Source of the DNA: Alistipes sp.
Lineage (GTDB): Bacteria; Bacteroidota; Bacteroidia; Bacteroidales; Rikenellaceae
NCBI GenBank assembly: GCA_017381935.1
Contig: JAFOBG010000004.1
Coordinates: 1 to 47,987 of the forward strand
Reading direction: 5' to 3'
DNA: 47,987 nt
Shown: positions 23,466-33,277 of the stretch, piece by piece
Position numbering within the stretch: the stretch's first letter is position 1
Layout: each line of letters opens with the position of its first letter
Notes under the pieces: model-generated
Databases searched by the model: none
What the model saw: the letters and a program-made list of their open reading frames with translations, nothing else
Told to the model about the DNA's origin: nothing
Translations under genes and position numbers: made by a program

Positions 23466-26066
23466 TCAGTTTGAAAAATGGAGATTATTATCCTCAACCG
23501 AAATTGTTATCGGCTGCTGACGGTCAACCTTTCCAGCAAGAATTCGTTTTGACAACTCACTGACAATTTGGCGCTGAATAACTCGCTTTACAGGGCGAGC
23601 TCCATACACTACATCGTAGCCCATAGAGGCAATCCACGCTCTGGCCTGCTCAGTATAGTTAAGAGTTATACCGTTATGAGACAACATCTTACGGATAGAG
23701 TTCATCTGCATATCTACGATTGTCTCGATATTCTCCTTTGTCAGAGGCTCAAACATCACAATCTCATCTATACGGTTTAAAAACTCAGGTTTCAGTTGCT
23801 CCTTCAACAGCTCCACAACTTGGCTCTGAACCCTATCTATGCTCTGCTCCGAGAGCGACTTATTATCTGATAGTTCACGGCTAAAAGCCTCTTGAATTAA
23901 ATGTGAGCCCATATTGGAGGTCATGATGATAATGGTATTGCGAAAATCGACTGTTCTACCCTTATTATCTGTCAGTCGGCCATCATCAAGTACCTGCAAA
24001 AGGATATTGAACACGTCGGGATGTGCCTTCTCTATCTCGTCAAGCAGTACAACAGAGTATGGCTTACGGCGCACCGCCTCAGTGAGCTGACCACCCTCAT
24101 CGTAACCAACATATCCCGGAGGCGCTCCTACAAGACGAGAGACAGCATGACGCTCTTGATACTCGCTCATATCAATACGGGTAATCATATTCTCATCGTT
24201 AAATAGGAACTCTGCCAAAGCCTTGGCAAGCTCAGTCTTACCCACACCTGTTGTGCCGAGGAAGATAAACGAGCCGATAGGTCGCTTCGGGTCGCTCAAC
24301 CCTGCACGAGAGCGACGTACAGCATCCGAGACGGCAGCAATAGCCCTCTGCTGTCCAACTACACGATGATGAAGTTCTGTCTCCATATAGAGCAGTTTCT
24401 CACGCTCCGAGGCAAGCATACGAGCCACCGGAACACCCGTCCAGCGAGAGACAACCTCGGCAATATCCTCAGCATCAACCTCCTCCTTTATCATCTGCCC
24501 TGAGGCTGTTGCAGCATCAAGCTCATCTTGCAGGGCGGCAATGGTCTTCTGGTGCTCAACAATCTTACCATAGCGAATCTCGGCAACCATGCCATAGTTA
24601 CCCTCTCGCTCCGCCTGGTCAGCCTCAACCTTTAGGCGCTCTATATCCTGTTTATTCTGCTGCATGCGGGTAAGGATATCCCTCTCGCCCTGCCACTTAG
24701 CTCTCATTGACGACTCCTTGGCTCTCTGCTCCTCAATCTCACGCTCAAGGCTCTCAATACGCTGTTTATCCCCCTCACGACGAATTGCCTCACGCTCAAT
24801 TTCGAGCTGGCGGATACGGCGAGTAAGGGTATCTATCTCCTCAGGGACAGAGTTCATCTCAAGGCGCAACTTAGAGGCTGCCTCATCAACAAGGTCAATG
24901 GCCTTATCGGGCAGAAAACGGGAGGTTATATATCGGTGGCTCAGCTCTACAGCTGCAACGATAGCCTCATCCTTAATTCTAACGTGGTGATGTCCCTCAT
25001 AACGCTCCTTAAGACCTCGAAGGATAGAGACGGCATCCTCTACCGACGGCTCATCGACCATCACCTTCTGGAAACGACGCTCAAGGGCCTTATCCTGCTC
25101 AAAGTACTTCTGAAACTCATCCAACGTTGTGGCTCCGATAGTACGCAGTTGACCTCGGGCAAGGGCCGGCTTGAGGATGTTGGCCGCATCCATAGCTCCG
25201 CTTGTCTTACCCGCACCTACAAGGGTATGAATCTCATCTATAAAGAGGAGTATCTCTCCATCGGAGGCTATTACCTCCTCCACAACCGCCTTTAATCGCT
25301 CCTCAAACTCGCCTTGATACTTAGCTCCCGCAATCAAGGCTCCCATATCGAGCGAGAATATCTGCTTGCTACGCAAGGTCTCAGGCACATCACCATCTAC
25401 AATACGGTGAGCAATACCCTCGGCAATGGCGGTCTTTCCTACACCCGCCTCGCCGACAAGAATAGGATTGTTTTTAGTCCTTCGAGAGAGTATCTGAAGC
25501 ACTCGTCGGCACTCCTCATCTCGGCCAATTACAGGGTCGAGTTTGCCTGAGCGTGCCATCTGATTGAGGTTGATGGCATACTTACCAAGTGCGTCAAACT
25601 CCTTCTCCGAGGTCTGACTATCGACTGTAGAGCCCTTACGGAATTGGCGAATAGCCTCGATAAGCTCGTTCTCGGTTGCTCCATGCGACTTTAAAATCTC
25701 TGAGGCAGGACCACGCTGAGCAACAAGCGCCAAAAGCAGGTGTTCGACAGAGGCATATTTATCATTAAATTTCTTCGTAAAATCGACTGCACGCTGAATA
25801 ACTTTTGTCGTATCAGCCGAGAAGTAACTCTCTACTCCTCCCGACACCTTTGGCAGTCTCTCCACTGCACCCTTTACAGCAGCTCTGAGTTGTGGCACCC
25901 CTACTGCAACCCTGGAGAGCAGATATGTGCCGAGCGTCTCATCCTCGGCAACTAAAACTGAGAGCAGGTGCAGCGGCTCTACAGCCTGCTGACCCGACTT
26001 TTGCGCCAATGCCACAGCACTTTGCAGGGCTTGCTGCGCTTTGATTGTTAACGAGTTGATGTTCAT
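23466..26066 (-). CDS. clpB: ATP-dependent disaggregase ClpB
   Basis: Hsp100 chaperone that pulls proteins out of aggregates with DnaK. The 866-residue protein has the N-terminal Clp repeats (1-145), AAA+ domain 1 with Walker A GEAGVGKTA and Walker B LFIDEIHTL, the long coiled-coil middle domain (about 410-530, very rich in E, R, Q), AAA+ domain 2 with GTTGVGKTEL and LLDEIEKAHPDVFN, and the D2-small domain. The start is the ATG at 26066 (MNINSLTIKAQQAL), the family N-terminus; the frame runs to 26102 only via TTG. It is divergent from dnaX. An inverted repeat TTTGAC-N8-GTCAAA sits between the two genes. No perfect promoter is visible, as may be expected for a stress-controlled gene. Confidence 0.97.
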   Translation of the reverse strand: MNINSLTIKAQQALQSAVALAQKSGQQAVEPLHLLSVLVAEDETLGTYLLSRVAVGVPQLRAAVKGAVERLPKVSGGVESYFSADTTKVIQRAVDFTKKFNDKYASVEHLLLALVAQRGPASEILKSHGATENELIEAIRQFRKGSTVDSQTSEKEFDALGKYAINLNQMARSGKLDPVIGRDEECRRVLQILSRRTKNNPILVGEAGVGKTAIAEGIAHRIVDGDVPETLRSKQIFSLDMGALIAGAKYQGEFEERLKAVVEEVIASDGEILLFIDEIHTLVGAGKTSGAMDAANILKPALARGQLRTIGATTLDEFQKYFEQDKALERRFQKVMVDEPSVEDAVSILRGLKERYEGHHHVRIKDEAIVAAVELSHRYITSRFLPDKAIDLVDEAASKLRLEMNSVPEEIDTLTRRIRQLEIEREAIRREGDKQRIESLEREIEEQRAKESSMRAKWQGERDILTRMQQNKQDIERLKVEADQAEREGNYGMVAEIRYGKIVEHQKTIAALQDELDAATASGQMIKEEVDAEDIAEVVSRWTGVPVARMLASEREKLLYMETELHHRVVGQQRAIAAVSDAVRRSRAGLSDPKRPIGSFIFLGTTGVGKTELAKALAEFLFNDENMITRIDMSEYQERHAVSRLVGAPPGYVGYDEGGQLTEAVRRKPYSVVLLDEIEKAHPDVFNILLQVLDDGRLTDNKGRTVDFRNTIIIMTSNMGSHLIQEAFSRELSDNKSLSEQSIDRVQSQVVELLKEQLKPEFLNRIDEIVMFEPLTKENIETIVDMQMNSIRKMLSHNGITLNYTEQARAWIASMGYDVVYGARPVKRVIQRQIVSELSKRILAGKVDRQQPITISVEDNNLHFSN

Positions 26067-26132
26067 ATTTTTCACTTTTTTGTTACGCTTGTATCTCCTC
26101 AATTATGTTGCCAAACAAAAATGGCAGGACAT

Positions 26133-26152
26133 TTTGACAAATATCCGTCAAA
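26133..26152. promoter_or_regulatory. Inverted repeat in the clpB-dnaX divergent region
   Basis: TTTGAC-AAATATCC-GTCAAA, a perfect 6-bp palindrome with 8-bp spacer, 66 bp from the clpB start and 42 bp from the dnaX start. Its size and position suit an operator, but no regulator is known to me for it. Confidence 0.3.
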
Positions 26153-26178
26153 GAGACAGTTTTTTTTGAAAATTTTGC

Positions 26179-26186
26179 TACCTTTG
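26179..26186 (+). promoter_or_regulatory. dnaX -7 element close to the start codon
   Basis: TACCTTTG ends 8 nt before the dnaX ATG (26195), so the mRNA should be leaderless or nearly so. No TTG is found about 20 nt upstream. Confidence 0.5.
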
Positions 26187-26194
26187 TCGCCAAT

Positions 26195-27982
26195 ATGGAA
26201 CAGTTTGTAGTATCTGCAAGGAAATATCGTCCTGCCACCTTCGCTTCGGTAGTCGGGCAGAAACATATTACTTCAACCCTCAAGAATGCAATTGAGCGCA
26301 ATCAGTTGGCTCACGCCTACCTATTTTGCGGTCCACGAGGCGTTGGAAAGACAACATGCGCACGTATCTTTGCAAAGGCTATAAATTGCCTCAACCCAAA
26401 TGGGTCAGAGGCGTGTAACGAGTGCGACTCTTGTCGCTCGTTTAATGAGGGGCGTTCACTGAACATCCATGAGCTCGATGCGGCATCAAACAACTCTGTT
26501 GAGGATATTAGAAACCTCATAGAGCAGGTGAGAGTAATTCCACAAATCGGACACTACTCAGTCTTTATTATCGACGAGGTACACATGCTCTCTCAGGCTG
26601 CATTCAACGCCTTCCTTAAGACCCTTGAGGAGCCACCACAGCACGCCATTTTCATCCTCGCAACAACTGAAAAACACAAGATTATACCTACTATCCTCTC
26701 CCGTTGTCAGATTTACGACTTTAATCGTATTCGTGTGGAAGATGCTGTAGAGTATCTTAGATATATCGCTCAAAGTGAGGGCGTTACAGCTGACGAAGAG
26801 TCTCTGAACCTCATCGCTCAGAAGGCTGACGGAGGTATGCGAGATGCTCTGTCGATGTTTGACAAGGCTGTCTCTTTCTGCGGTGCCAACTTAGAGTACA
26901 AAACCGTTGCCAAGACCCTTAATGTGCTTGACTACGACACATATTTCCGCTTTACAGAGCTACTTATCGGCGGAGATTATGTAAATGCGTTGTTAGAGTT
27001 CGACACTGTACTTGCAAAAGGGTTTTCCGGTCAGATATTTATACAGGGTTTGGGCCAGCACATGCGAGATTTATTGGTAGCAAAGGGTCCTGCAGTAACT
27101 CTTATCGAATATACAGGCACTCTGCTTGACAGATATACCCGCCAAGCACAGGTTTGCGATACTTCATTCCTCTTTGGCGCAATCTCTCTGCTATCTGAGA
27201 CCGACTCACGCCTCAGAACGACCTCAAACCAGCGTCTGCTTGTAGAGCTTGCTTTGATGAAGATTGCAGCCATCGGTCAAAAAAAAAACGATGATCTGAT
27301 TCTCCCTGAGCAGCAGAGCTATCCGCTACCAAACCTTGACGAGAACAAAAACCCTGTAAATCAGAGCGTTACAGTTCCACAGCCTCAACCAACGGCAGTA
27401 GAGCCTACTCAAGCAAGAACAACTCAGGCCCCTCAAGCTAAGGTTGAGCCACAAACAGAGACACTCTTATCTCCAAGCGCTATCCCTCCACAAGGGGGTG
27501 TTGTGGTTTCGGGAGGTGGCAGAAAGCCTGCAAGTCAAAATCCGTTTGGCTCCGGCTCAATAACATCGCTACTCAAATCTGTCTCCGTTGTCAAAGATGG
27601 CGACCAGCAGACAGACATACACCTCGACCCGAAGAGCGAAGAGAAGCTATTGGCAACAAAAGAGCGTTTTGTTGCGACCATTTTGGAGTTGCACCCTCGC
27701 CTGAACATGGCCTTTGACAAGATGACAATTTCAGGCAATAAACTCACTGTAGAGGTACCCGTGCAGACCCTGGCTGACGATTTAAAGAACAACCGCAGCC
27801 AAATCCTCGACCTTATAGCCGAGACAGCTCAGATTAACGGTTCATTAGAGATGGAGATTATCCTCAACGAGATAGAGGTTAAGACCCGTCCGGTAAAGTT
27901 GGAGGACAGATTGGAACATATTGCTGGCTGCTCTCCGCTATTTAGCAAAATTGTTGAGGCCTTAGACTTAGAGGCCGATTAA
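26195..27982 (+). CDS. dnaX: DNA polymerase III subunits gamma/tau
   Basis: Clamp-loader ATPase of the replicative polymerase. The 595-residue protein has the DnaX AAA+ domain (1-365) with P-loop GPRGVGKTT near 46, zinc-binding cysteines in CLNPNGSEACNECDSC (near 65-80), Walker B VFIIDEVHML and sensor LATTEKHKIIPTILSRC. A low-complexity Pro/Gln linker (about 370-440) leads to a C-terminal tau-like domain. First gene of a plus-strand group: tyrS follows after 30 nt. Confidence 0.97.
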   Translation: MEQFVVSARKYRPATFASVVGQKHITSTLKNAIERNQLAHAYLFCGPRGVGKTTCARIFAKAINCLNPNGSEACNECDSCRSFNEGRSLNIHELDAASNNSVEDIRNLIEQVRVIPQIGHYSVFIIDEVHMLSQAAFNAFLKTLEEPPQHAIFILATTEKHKIIPTILSRCQIYDFNRIRVEDAVEYLRYIAQSEGVTADEESLNLIAQKADGGMRDALSMFDKAVSFCGANLEYKTVAKTLNVLDYDTYFRFTELLIGGDYVNALLEFDTVLAKGFSGQIFIQGLGQHMRDLLVAKGPAVTLIEYTGTLLDRYTRQAQVCDTSFLFGAISLLSETDSRLRTTSNQRLLVELALMKIAAIGQKKNDDLILPEQQSYPLPNLDENKNPVNQSVTVPQPQPTAVEPTQARTTQAPQAKVEPQTETLLSPSAIPPQGGVVVSGGGRKPASQNPFGSGSITSLLKSVSVVKDGDQQTDIHLDPKSEEKLLATKERFVATILELHPRLNMAFDKMTISGNKLTVEVPVQTLADDLKNNRSQILDLIAETAQINGSLEMEIILNEIEVKTRPVKLEDRLEHIAGCSPLFSKIVEALDLEAD

Positions 27983-28012
27983 TAGAATAGGATTAGAAAA
28001 ATATATAACATT

Positions 28013-29314
28013 ATGGCAAGAAAGAATTTTGTAGAAGAGCTCACATGGCGTGGTATGATTCATACTATCATGCCGGGAGCTGAAGAACAATTGGAAAAGG
28101 AGATGACAACTGCATATCTGGGTATCGACCCTACTGCAGACTCTCTTCATATCGGACACCTTGTAGGTGTGATGATTCTCAAGCACCTTCAGATGTGCGG
28201 ACACCGTCCTGTAGCACTCGTAGGTGGAGCAACAGGTATGATTGGCGACCCAAGTGGTAAGTCTCAGGAGCGTAACCTGCTCGACGAGGCCGCTTTGCGC
28301 CACAACCAGGAGGCTATCAAGGCTCAGCTGGCTCGCCTTATCGACTTTGACTCTGATGCTGAGAATGCAGCCGTGCTTGTAAACAACTACGACTGGATGA
28401 AGCAGTTCTCGTTCCTCGACTTTGCTCGTGAGATTGGTAAGTGCATCACTGTTAACTACATGATGGCAAAGGACTCTGTAAAGAAGCGTTTCAACGGCGA
28501 GGGCGACGGTATGTCTTTTACTGAGTTTACATATCAGCTCCTTCAGGGTTACGACTTTTTGCACCTCTACCAGACTATGAACTGTAAGGTTCAGCTCGGT
28601 GGCGCAGACCAATGGGGTAACATCACAACAGGCACTGAGCTTATCCGTCGTAAACTCGGCTCTGAGGCTGAGGCTTTCGCTATCACATGCCCTCTTATTA
28701 CAAAGGCCGACGGCACAAAGTTTGGTAAGACTGAGAGTGGTAACGTATGGCTCGACGCAAGATACACCTCTCCTTACAAGTTCTATCAGTTCTGGCTCAA
28801 TGTATCTGACGACGATGCAAAGCGTTATATCAAAATCTTCACACTCCTCGACCGTCAGACCGTAGAGGCTCTTATTGCCGAACATGAGCAGGCTCCGCAC
28901 TTGCGAGTACTCCAAAAGCGTCTTGCTCAGGAGGTTACAACAATGATTCACTCTGAAGAGGAGTACAAAAAAGCTGTAGAGGCTTCAGGTATTCTCTTTG
29001 GTCAGGCCACTTCAGAGGCTCTGAAGAGTCTCGACGAGCAGACCCTGCTTCAGGTATTTGAGGGTGTGCCTCAGTTTGAGATTTCAGCTGCCGACCTCGG
29101 TTGCTCATTTATCGACCTCTGTGCAGAGAAGACCTCTATCTTCCCTTCAAAGGGCGAGTGCCGCAAGATGATTCAGGGCGGTGGCGTGTCGCTCAACAAG
29201 GAGAAGGTTACAAACATCGCAGCAACAGTGAGCGCAGAGAGTCTTATTGCCGGCAAGTATCTGCTTGTCCAGAAGGGTAAGAAGAACTACTATTTGATAA
29301 CTGTCAATGAGTAG
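28013..29314 (+). CDS. tyrS: Tyrosine--tRNA ligase
   Basis: Charges tRNA-Tyr. The 433-residue class I synthetase shows the HIGH-like motif HIGHLVG near 45, the tyrosine pocket [14 protein letters not shown] near 195, the KMSKS-equivalent KFGKTESGN near 237 and a C-terminal S4-like RNA-binding domain (about 360-433). The stop overlaps the folB start by 8 nt. Confidence 0.97.
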   Translation: MARKNFVEELTWRGMIHTIMPGAEEQLEKEMTTAYLGIDPTADSLHIGHLVGVMILKHLQMCGHRPVALVGGATGMIGDPSGKSQERNLLDEAALRHNQEAIKAQLARLIDFDSDAENAAVLVNNYDWMKQFSFLDFAREIGKCITVNYMMAKDSVKKRFNGEGDGMSFTEFTYQLLQGYDFLHLYQTMNCKVQLGGADQWGNITTGTELIRRKLGSEAEAFAITCPLITKADGTKFGKTESGNVWLDARYTSPYKFYQFWLNVSDDDAKRYIKIFTLLDRQTVEALIAEHEQAPHLRVLQKRLAQEVTTMIHSEEEYKKAVEASGILFGQATSEALKSLDEQTLLQVFEGVPQFEISAADLGCSFIDLCAEKTSIFPSKGECRKMIQGGGVSLNKEKVTNIAATVSAESLIAGKYLLVQKGKKNYYLITVNE

Positions 29315-29678
29315 TAACACACTATATACAATCAACCTTGAAGGCATGGAGTTCCATGCCTTTCACGGTTGTTATGACCTCGAACAGCTCTCCGGCAGCC
29401 ATTTTGAGGTGTCGCTCTCAATTAAAACACCACTTGGGCAGGTGGCAGAGAGTGATGATGTTACAAAGGCGGTCAACTACCTTACAGTCTATCAGATTGT
29501 CCGTACGGTTATGGCAACAACAAGACGAACTATCGAGTGCGTTGCCCAGAGTATAAATGAGGCCTTAATGGAGCACTTCGAACAGATAGTCTCTGTCGAG
29601 TGCACAGTGGTAAAGATTGCGCCTCCATTGGGAGGAAAGGTTAGACGTGTGAGCGTTACGCTCTGCGCAACCCGATAA
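29307..29678 (+). CDS. folB: Dihydroneopterin aldolase
   Basis: Folate pathway enzyme that cleaves 7,8-dihydroneopterin to 6-hydroxymethyl-dihydropterin and glycolaldehyde. 123 residues, the usual size, with [17 protein letters not shown] near 11 (the catalytic region), [11 protein letters not shown] near 52 and the late [15 protein letters not shown]. Its start lies within the end of tyrS, indicating translational coupling; the transporter gene follows after 12 nt. Confidence 0.9.
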   Translation: MSSNTLYTINLEGMEFHAFHGCYDLEQLSGSHFEVSLSIKTPLGQVAESDDVTKAVNYLTVYQIVRTVMATTRRTIECVAQSINEALMEHFEQIVSVECTVVKIAPPLGGKVRRVSVTLCATR

Positions 29679-29690
29679 TATTTTTAGGTT

Positions 29691-30989
29691 ATGAGCAACA
29701 GAGATTCATTTGGCAGCAAGATTGGAGCAATTCTTGTTGCCGCAGGTAGTGCAATTGGTCTTGGAAGCATCTGGCGCTTCCCATATATGACAGGCGAGAA
29801 TGGCGGTGGAGCCTTTCTTCTTGTCTATCTATTAAGTATGCTGATTGTCGGTATTCCGGTTATGCTTGCCGAGTTTTCTATCGGCACTTATACCCGCAAA
29901 AGCCCCGTAAAGGCATACAATCAACTATCCCCACGCTGGAAATGGCTGGGCTATAACAGTATCATCGTATCGTTACTTATCTCAGGATTTTACTATATCG
30001 TTGCCGGCTGGTCGTTAGACTATTTTGTCAGCTCTATTGACGGCTCACTATACTTGACAACAAATTTCCATGAGCACTTTGTGGCATTTACCGCATCGTG
30101 GAAGGAGCCTTTATATACTGTGCTCTTTATATTGCTCACCCACCTTGTAGTGGCAATGGGCGTGCAGAAGGGCCTTGAGCGAATATCGAAAATAGTGATG
30201 CCGATACTGCTCATAATGCTCATTGTGCTTGTCCTCCACTCTGCAGTTATGCCCGGAGCAAAAGAGGGCTACCGCTTCCTCTTTACTCCCGACTTTGGCA
30301 AGGCCTTCTCTATCCGCACGATAATTAGCGCAATAGGTCAGGCATTCTTCTCACTCTCTATCGGCCTTGGATGTATGATTGCCTACTCTTCATACTTCAA
30401 AGAGGGTACAAATCTGTCAAAAACATCATTCTCAGTGAGTCTGATGACCTTCTTTGTGGCAATGCTCTCAGGCATGGTCATCTTCCCTGCCGTGTTTAGC
30501 GTTGAGGGCCTTGAGCCAACTGCAGGCCCGACACTGCTCTTTGAGACTCTGCCGTTTATCTTTGCCGAGATGGCAGGCTCTCAGTTTTGGTCGGCAATAT
30601 TCTTCTTGCTCGTAGCTTTGGCTGCCCTCACCTCGACAATCTCGTTCCACGAGGTAATTACACAATACCTGCAGGAAAACCACAATGTAGAGCGCAAAAA
30701 TGCCGCAATCATTACATCTATAGCTACACTCGCTCTTTCTGTTGTCTGCCTTAAGTGGGAGTGGTTTTTCGGCGCATTCGACTCCATTACAGCCGATGTG
30801 CTGATGCCTGTCGGAGGTCTGCTGACAGCCGTTTTTGCAGGCTGGGTCTTCGACAAAAAAATATTCAGAGAGCAGATATCAAACTACGGTGCTCTGCGTG
30901 CCAAATTCTTCTCTGTGCTGCTATTTACCCTCAAATGGGTCGCTCCAATACTACTTAGCATAGTATTTGTGTGGAATTTAATCTTTTAA
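29691..30989 (+). CDS. Sodium-dependent transporter, NSS (SNF) family
   Basis: 432 residues with about eleven membrane segments. The N-terminus KIGAILVAAGSAIGLGSIWR carries the unwound helix-1 region with the sodium and substrate ligands, followed by FPYMTGENGGGAFLLVYLL. Helix 6 is recognisable as AIGQAFFSLSIGLGCMIAYSSY. These are LeuT-fold symporters for amino acids; the substrate is not predictable. Last gene of the dnaX-tyrS-folB group. Confidence 0.92.
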   Translation: MSNRDSFGSKIGAILVAAGSAIGLGSIWRFPYMTGENGGGAFLLVYLLSMLIVGIPVMLAEFSIGTYTRKSPVKAYNQLSPRWKWLGYNSIIVSLLISGFYYIVAGWSLDYFVSSIDGSLYLTTNFHEHFVAFTASWKEPLYTVLFILLTHLVVAMGVQKGLERISKIVMPILLIMLIVLVLHSAVMPGAKEGYRFLFTPDFGKAFSIRTIISAIGQAFFSLSIGLGCMIAYSSYFKEGTNLSKTSFSVSLMTFFVAMLSGMVIFPAVFSVEGLEPTAGPTLLFETLPFIFAEMAGSQFWSAIFFLLVALAALTSTISFHEVITQYLQENHNVERKNAAIITSIATLALSVVCLKWEWFFGAFDSITADVLMPVGGLLTAVFAGWVFDKKIFREQISNYGALRAKFFSVLLFTLKWVAPILLSIVFVWNLIF

Positions 30990-31014
30990 ATGGTAAATAT
31001 TCCGAAATATTTTG

Positions 31015-31022
31015 TAATTTTG
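31015..31022 (+). promoter_or_regulatory. -7 element of the aldolase gene
   Basis: TAATTTTG, 52 nt before the ATG. An A+T-rich palindrome AAATATT-CCGA-AATATTT (30995-31012) occupies the spacer between it and the expected -33 region, where TTG is missing. Confidence 0.5.
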
Positions 31023-31074
31023 GCACGGAAAAAGCGAACAAACATTTTTAATTAACCATAAAAATCAAACAATT

Positions 31075-32076
31075 ATGATTTCTTATAAGGAACTTGGTCT
31101 TGTAAACACTCGTGAGATGTTTGCAAAGGCAATTGACGGTGGCTACGCTGTACCTGCATTCAACTTCAACAACATGGAGCAGTTGCAGGCAATTATCATG
31201 GCTGCTGCTGAGACAAAGTCGCCTGTAATCCTTCAGGTATCAAAGGGTGCTCGTAACTACGCTAACCAGACTCTTCTCCGCTACATGGCAGAGGGTGCTG
31301 TTGAGTATGCTAAGGAGCTCGGTTGGGAGAAGCCACAGATCGTTCTTCACCTCGACCACGGTGATAGCTTCGAGACTTGCAAGAGCTGTATCGACATGGG
31401 ATTCTCTTCTGTAATGATTGACGGTTCACACCTCCCATATGAGGAGAACGTAGCACTTACAAAGAAGGTTGTTGACTACGCACACCAGTTCGACGTAACT
31501 GTAGAGGGCGAGCTCGGCGTTCTTGCAGGTGTTGAGGATGAGGTTTGCGCTGAGGAGAGCCACTACACTAAGCCTGAGGAGGTTGTTGACTTCGTAACTA
31601 AGACCGGCTGCGATAGCCTCGCTATCTCTATCGGTACTTCACACGGTGCTTACAAGTTCACTCCAGAGCAGTGTACTCTCGACCCAGAGACAGGCCGTCT
31701 TGTACCACCACCATTGGCATTCGACGTTCTTGAGGCTATCGAGAAGGAGCTTCCAGGCTTCCCTATCGTTCTCCACGGCTCTTCTTCTGTACCACAGGAG
31801 GAGGTTGAGACTATCAACAAGTATGGCGGCGCACTTAAGGCTGCAGTAGGTATTCCAGAGTCTCAGCTCCGTAAGGCAGCAGAGAGCGCAGTTTGCAAAA
31901 TCAACATCGACTCTGACTCTCGTCTCGCAATGACCGCTGCAATCCGTGAGGTATTCGCAACAAAGCCAGCTGAGTTCGACCCACGTAAGTACCTAGGTCC
32001 TGCTCGTGAGAATATGAAGAAGCAGTACATCCACAAGATCGTAAACGTTCTTGGCTCTGACGGTAAGGCTGAGTAA
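31075..32076 (+). CDS. fbaA: Class II fructose-bisphosphate aldolase
   Basis: Zinc-dependent glycolytic enzyme. The 333-residue protein shows the class II pattern: AVPAFNFNNMEQLQAII near 25, LHLDHGDSFETC (zinc histidine and catalytic aspartate, near 92), VEGELGVLAGVEDEV near 142, the zinc histidine in ISIGTSHGAYKF near 186 and LHGSSSVPQEE near 226 with the phosphate-binding loop. Highly biased codon use agrees with strong expression. It stands alone between its own promoter and a strong terminator. Confidence 0.95.
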   Translation: MISYKELGLVNTREMFAKAIDGGYAVPAFNFNNMEQLQAIIMAAAETKSPVILQVSKGARNYANQTLLRYMAEGAVEYAKELGWEKPQIVLHLDHGDSFETCKSCIDMGFSSVMIDGSHLPYEENVALTKKVVDYAHQFDVTVEGELGVLAGVEDEVCAEESHYTKPEEVVDFVTKTGCDSLAISIGTSHGAYKFTPEQCTLDPETGRLVPPPLAFDVLEAIEKELPGFPIVLHGSSSVPQEEVETINKYGGALKAAVGIPESQLRKAAESAVCKINIDSDSRLAMTAAIREVFATKPAEFDPRKYLGPARENMKKQYIHKIVNVLGSDGKAE

Positions 32077-32091
32077 TCAATCAATACTGAT

Positions 32092-32129
32092 AAAAATATC
32101 GGATGCTCTAAAGAGTATCCGATATTTTT
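32092..32129 (+). terminator. Terminator after aldolase
   Basis: AAAAATATCGGAT and ATCCGATATTTTT pair over 13 bp, extended by CTCT/AGAG at the tip, and run into T8. It is the strongest terminator in the window. Confidence 0.92.
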
Positions 32130-32142
32130 TTTGCTTTCTGAA

Positions 32143-32200
32143 CTACCGAGTACTGCCCCGCTGTAACGTGTTGGGATAGCATAGCAGCTATTACAAACAA
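32143..32200 (+). repeat. Structured intergenic repeat, copy 1
   Basis: Contains CCGAGTACTGCCC, GCTGTAACGTGTTGGGATAGC and the hairpin ATAGC-ATAGCA-GCTAT followed by TACAAACAAA. The same blocks recur near 47814-47957 and, in part, at 34659-34697. It lies just past the 3' end of the endonuclease gene. Confidence 0.65.
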
Positions 32201-32209
32201 AAGAAAAAC

Positions 32210-33277
32210 TTATTGCGGGTTGCAATCATAGAATATCTGCTCTAAAACAGACTTTGCATCAGCCCTTTTAGAGATATCAGAAGTTTCACTAATCACTAAA
32301 TCTATCCACTGAGCTATTCTATTTGGCTTGATTGCTGTCATCCAATTTTCGCAAAGTAATTCACTTGGTTCTGTAGTTAAAATATCTACTATTAGTTTTT
32401 TATGTTCAGCTATCTTTCTAAACACAGCTGACATTTCAATATATCGACCATCTACTGTTTCCATAGGGCTTCTGCCGCCCGCAGAAAAAGAATCACGAAC
32501 ATTGGCATTAATCACACTCTTCTGCGTTGCTAACCACAATGTAGCCCTATCGTATTTATACTGACTACTTGATAAGATGGTTTCTGGGAAATAAACATAA
32601 ATTGAAGCCTCTAATTCATCTTTTTCAACAGCAGACAAACTCCTCCACAATCTAACCATTGCTGGGACCTCTGCCTCTACTCGGTCTCCTGCCCACCATA
32701 AAGATTCACCTTGCTTGAGTTTGGACTTATAATATTGAGCAACAGGAGTAACGGGGTTATTCATCGACCTCAATTCATCATAAGAGACTCCCATCTTATC
32801 AAAGATAGTTTCTCCCTTTCCTAATGACATGTCAATTTGGTAACGCGGGTAATGGGTAACTGCTATACCCGAAAGACACTCTTCATAAGGACGAGATATG
32901 AAAGACACTGGATTACTTAACTTACCAAAAGTCAAGAATATTCGTTCCACATCTGAAATACGAGTGGTTTCTAAAATAGAATTTCCAATTGTCTTCCAAT
33001 GATTAGATGTTGTGCTTTTAACCTCTATTCCATAATACTTAGCAGCAACAATATCCGGAAATGTAGCACCTGATACTAAGTGAATAGAACCTTCAAATTT
33101 GGTATTTTTGGAACATTCCATAGCTACATCTCTAACATCCTCTTCTAGGCTTGTGCCACCTCTAGTTAAGAAATACGAGGCATTAGATAAAGCGCAATTA
33201 TTCAGCACTACATCTATCCGAGCCATTAGCGCCTTAAACTCATCTAAGGAGGGTTTGGGGTTCTCTGCAATTATCAT
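32210..33277 (-). CDS. Type II restriction endonuclease, PD-(D/E)XK fold
   Basis: 355 residues, no close family name recognised. The nuclease motif is clear: P74-D75 in ATFPDIVAAKYYGIEVKST, then E85-V86-K87, giving PD-x9-E-x-K. Upstream acidic GTSLEEDVRD (41-50) may complete the metal site. It overlaps the cytosine methyltransferase by an ATGA junction (start at 33277, upstream stop at 33274-33276), so the two are translationally coupled and form a restriction-modification pair. The endonuclease being second, after the methyltransferase, fits the need to methylate first. The recognition sequence is unknown. A+T content is visibly higher than in neighbouring genes, pointing to acquisition. Confidence 0.85.
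   Translation of the reverse strand: MIIAENPKPSLDEFKALMARIDVVLNNCALSNASYFLTRGGTSLEEDVRDVAMECSKNTKFEGSIHLVSGATFPDIVAAKYYGIEVKSTTSNHWKTIGNSILETTRISDVERIFLTFGKLSNPVSFISRPYEECLSGIAVTHYPRYQIDMSLGKGETIFDKMGVSYDELRSMNNPVTPVAQYYKSKLKQGESLWWAGDRVEAEVPAMVRLWRSLSAVEKDELEASIYVYFPETILSSSQYKYDRATLWLATQKSVINANVRDSFSAGGRSPMETVDGRYIEMSAVFRKIAEHKKLIVDILTTEPSELLCENWMTAIKPNRIAQWIDLVISETSDISKRADAKSVLEQIFYDCNPQ

Noticed and set aside
27968-28951. 327-codon open frame antisense to tyrS
   Set aside because: It lies wholly within tyrS and the junction before it, has no promoter and has a composition typical of a reverse-frame shadow.
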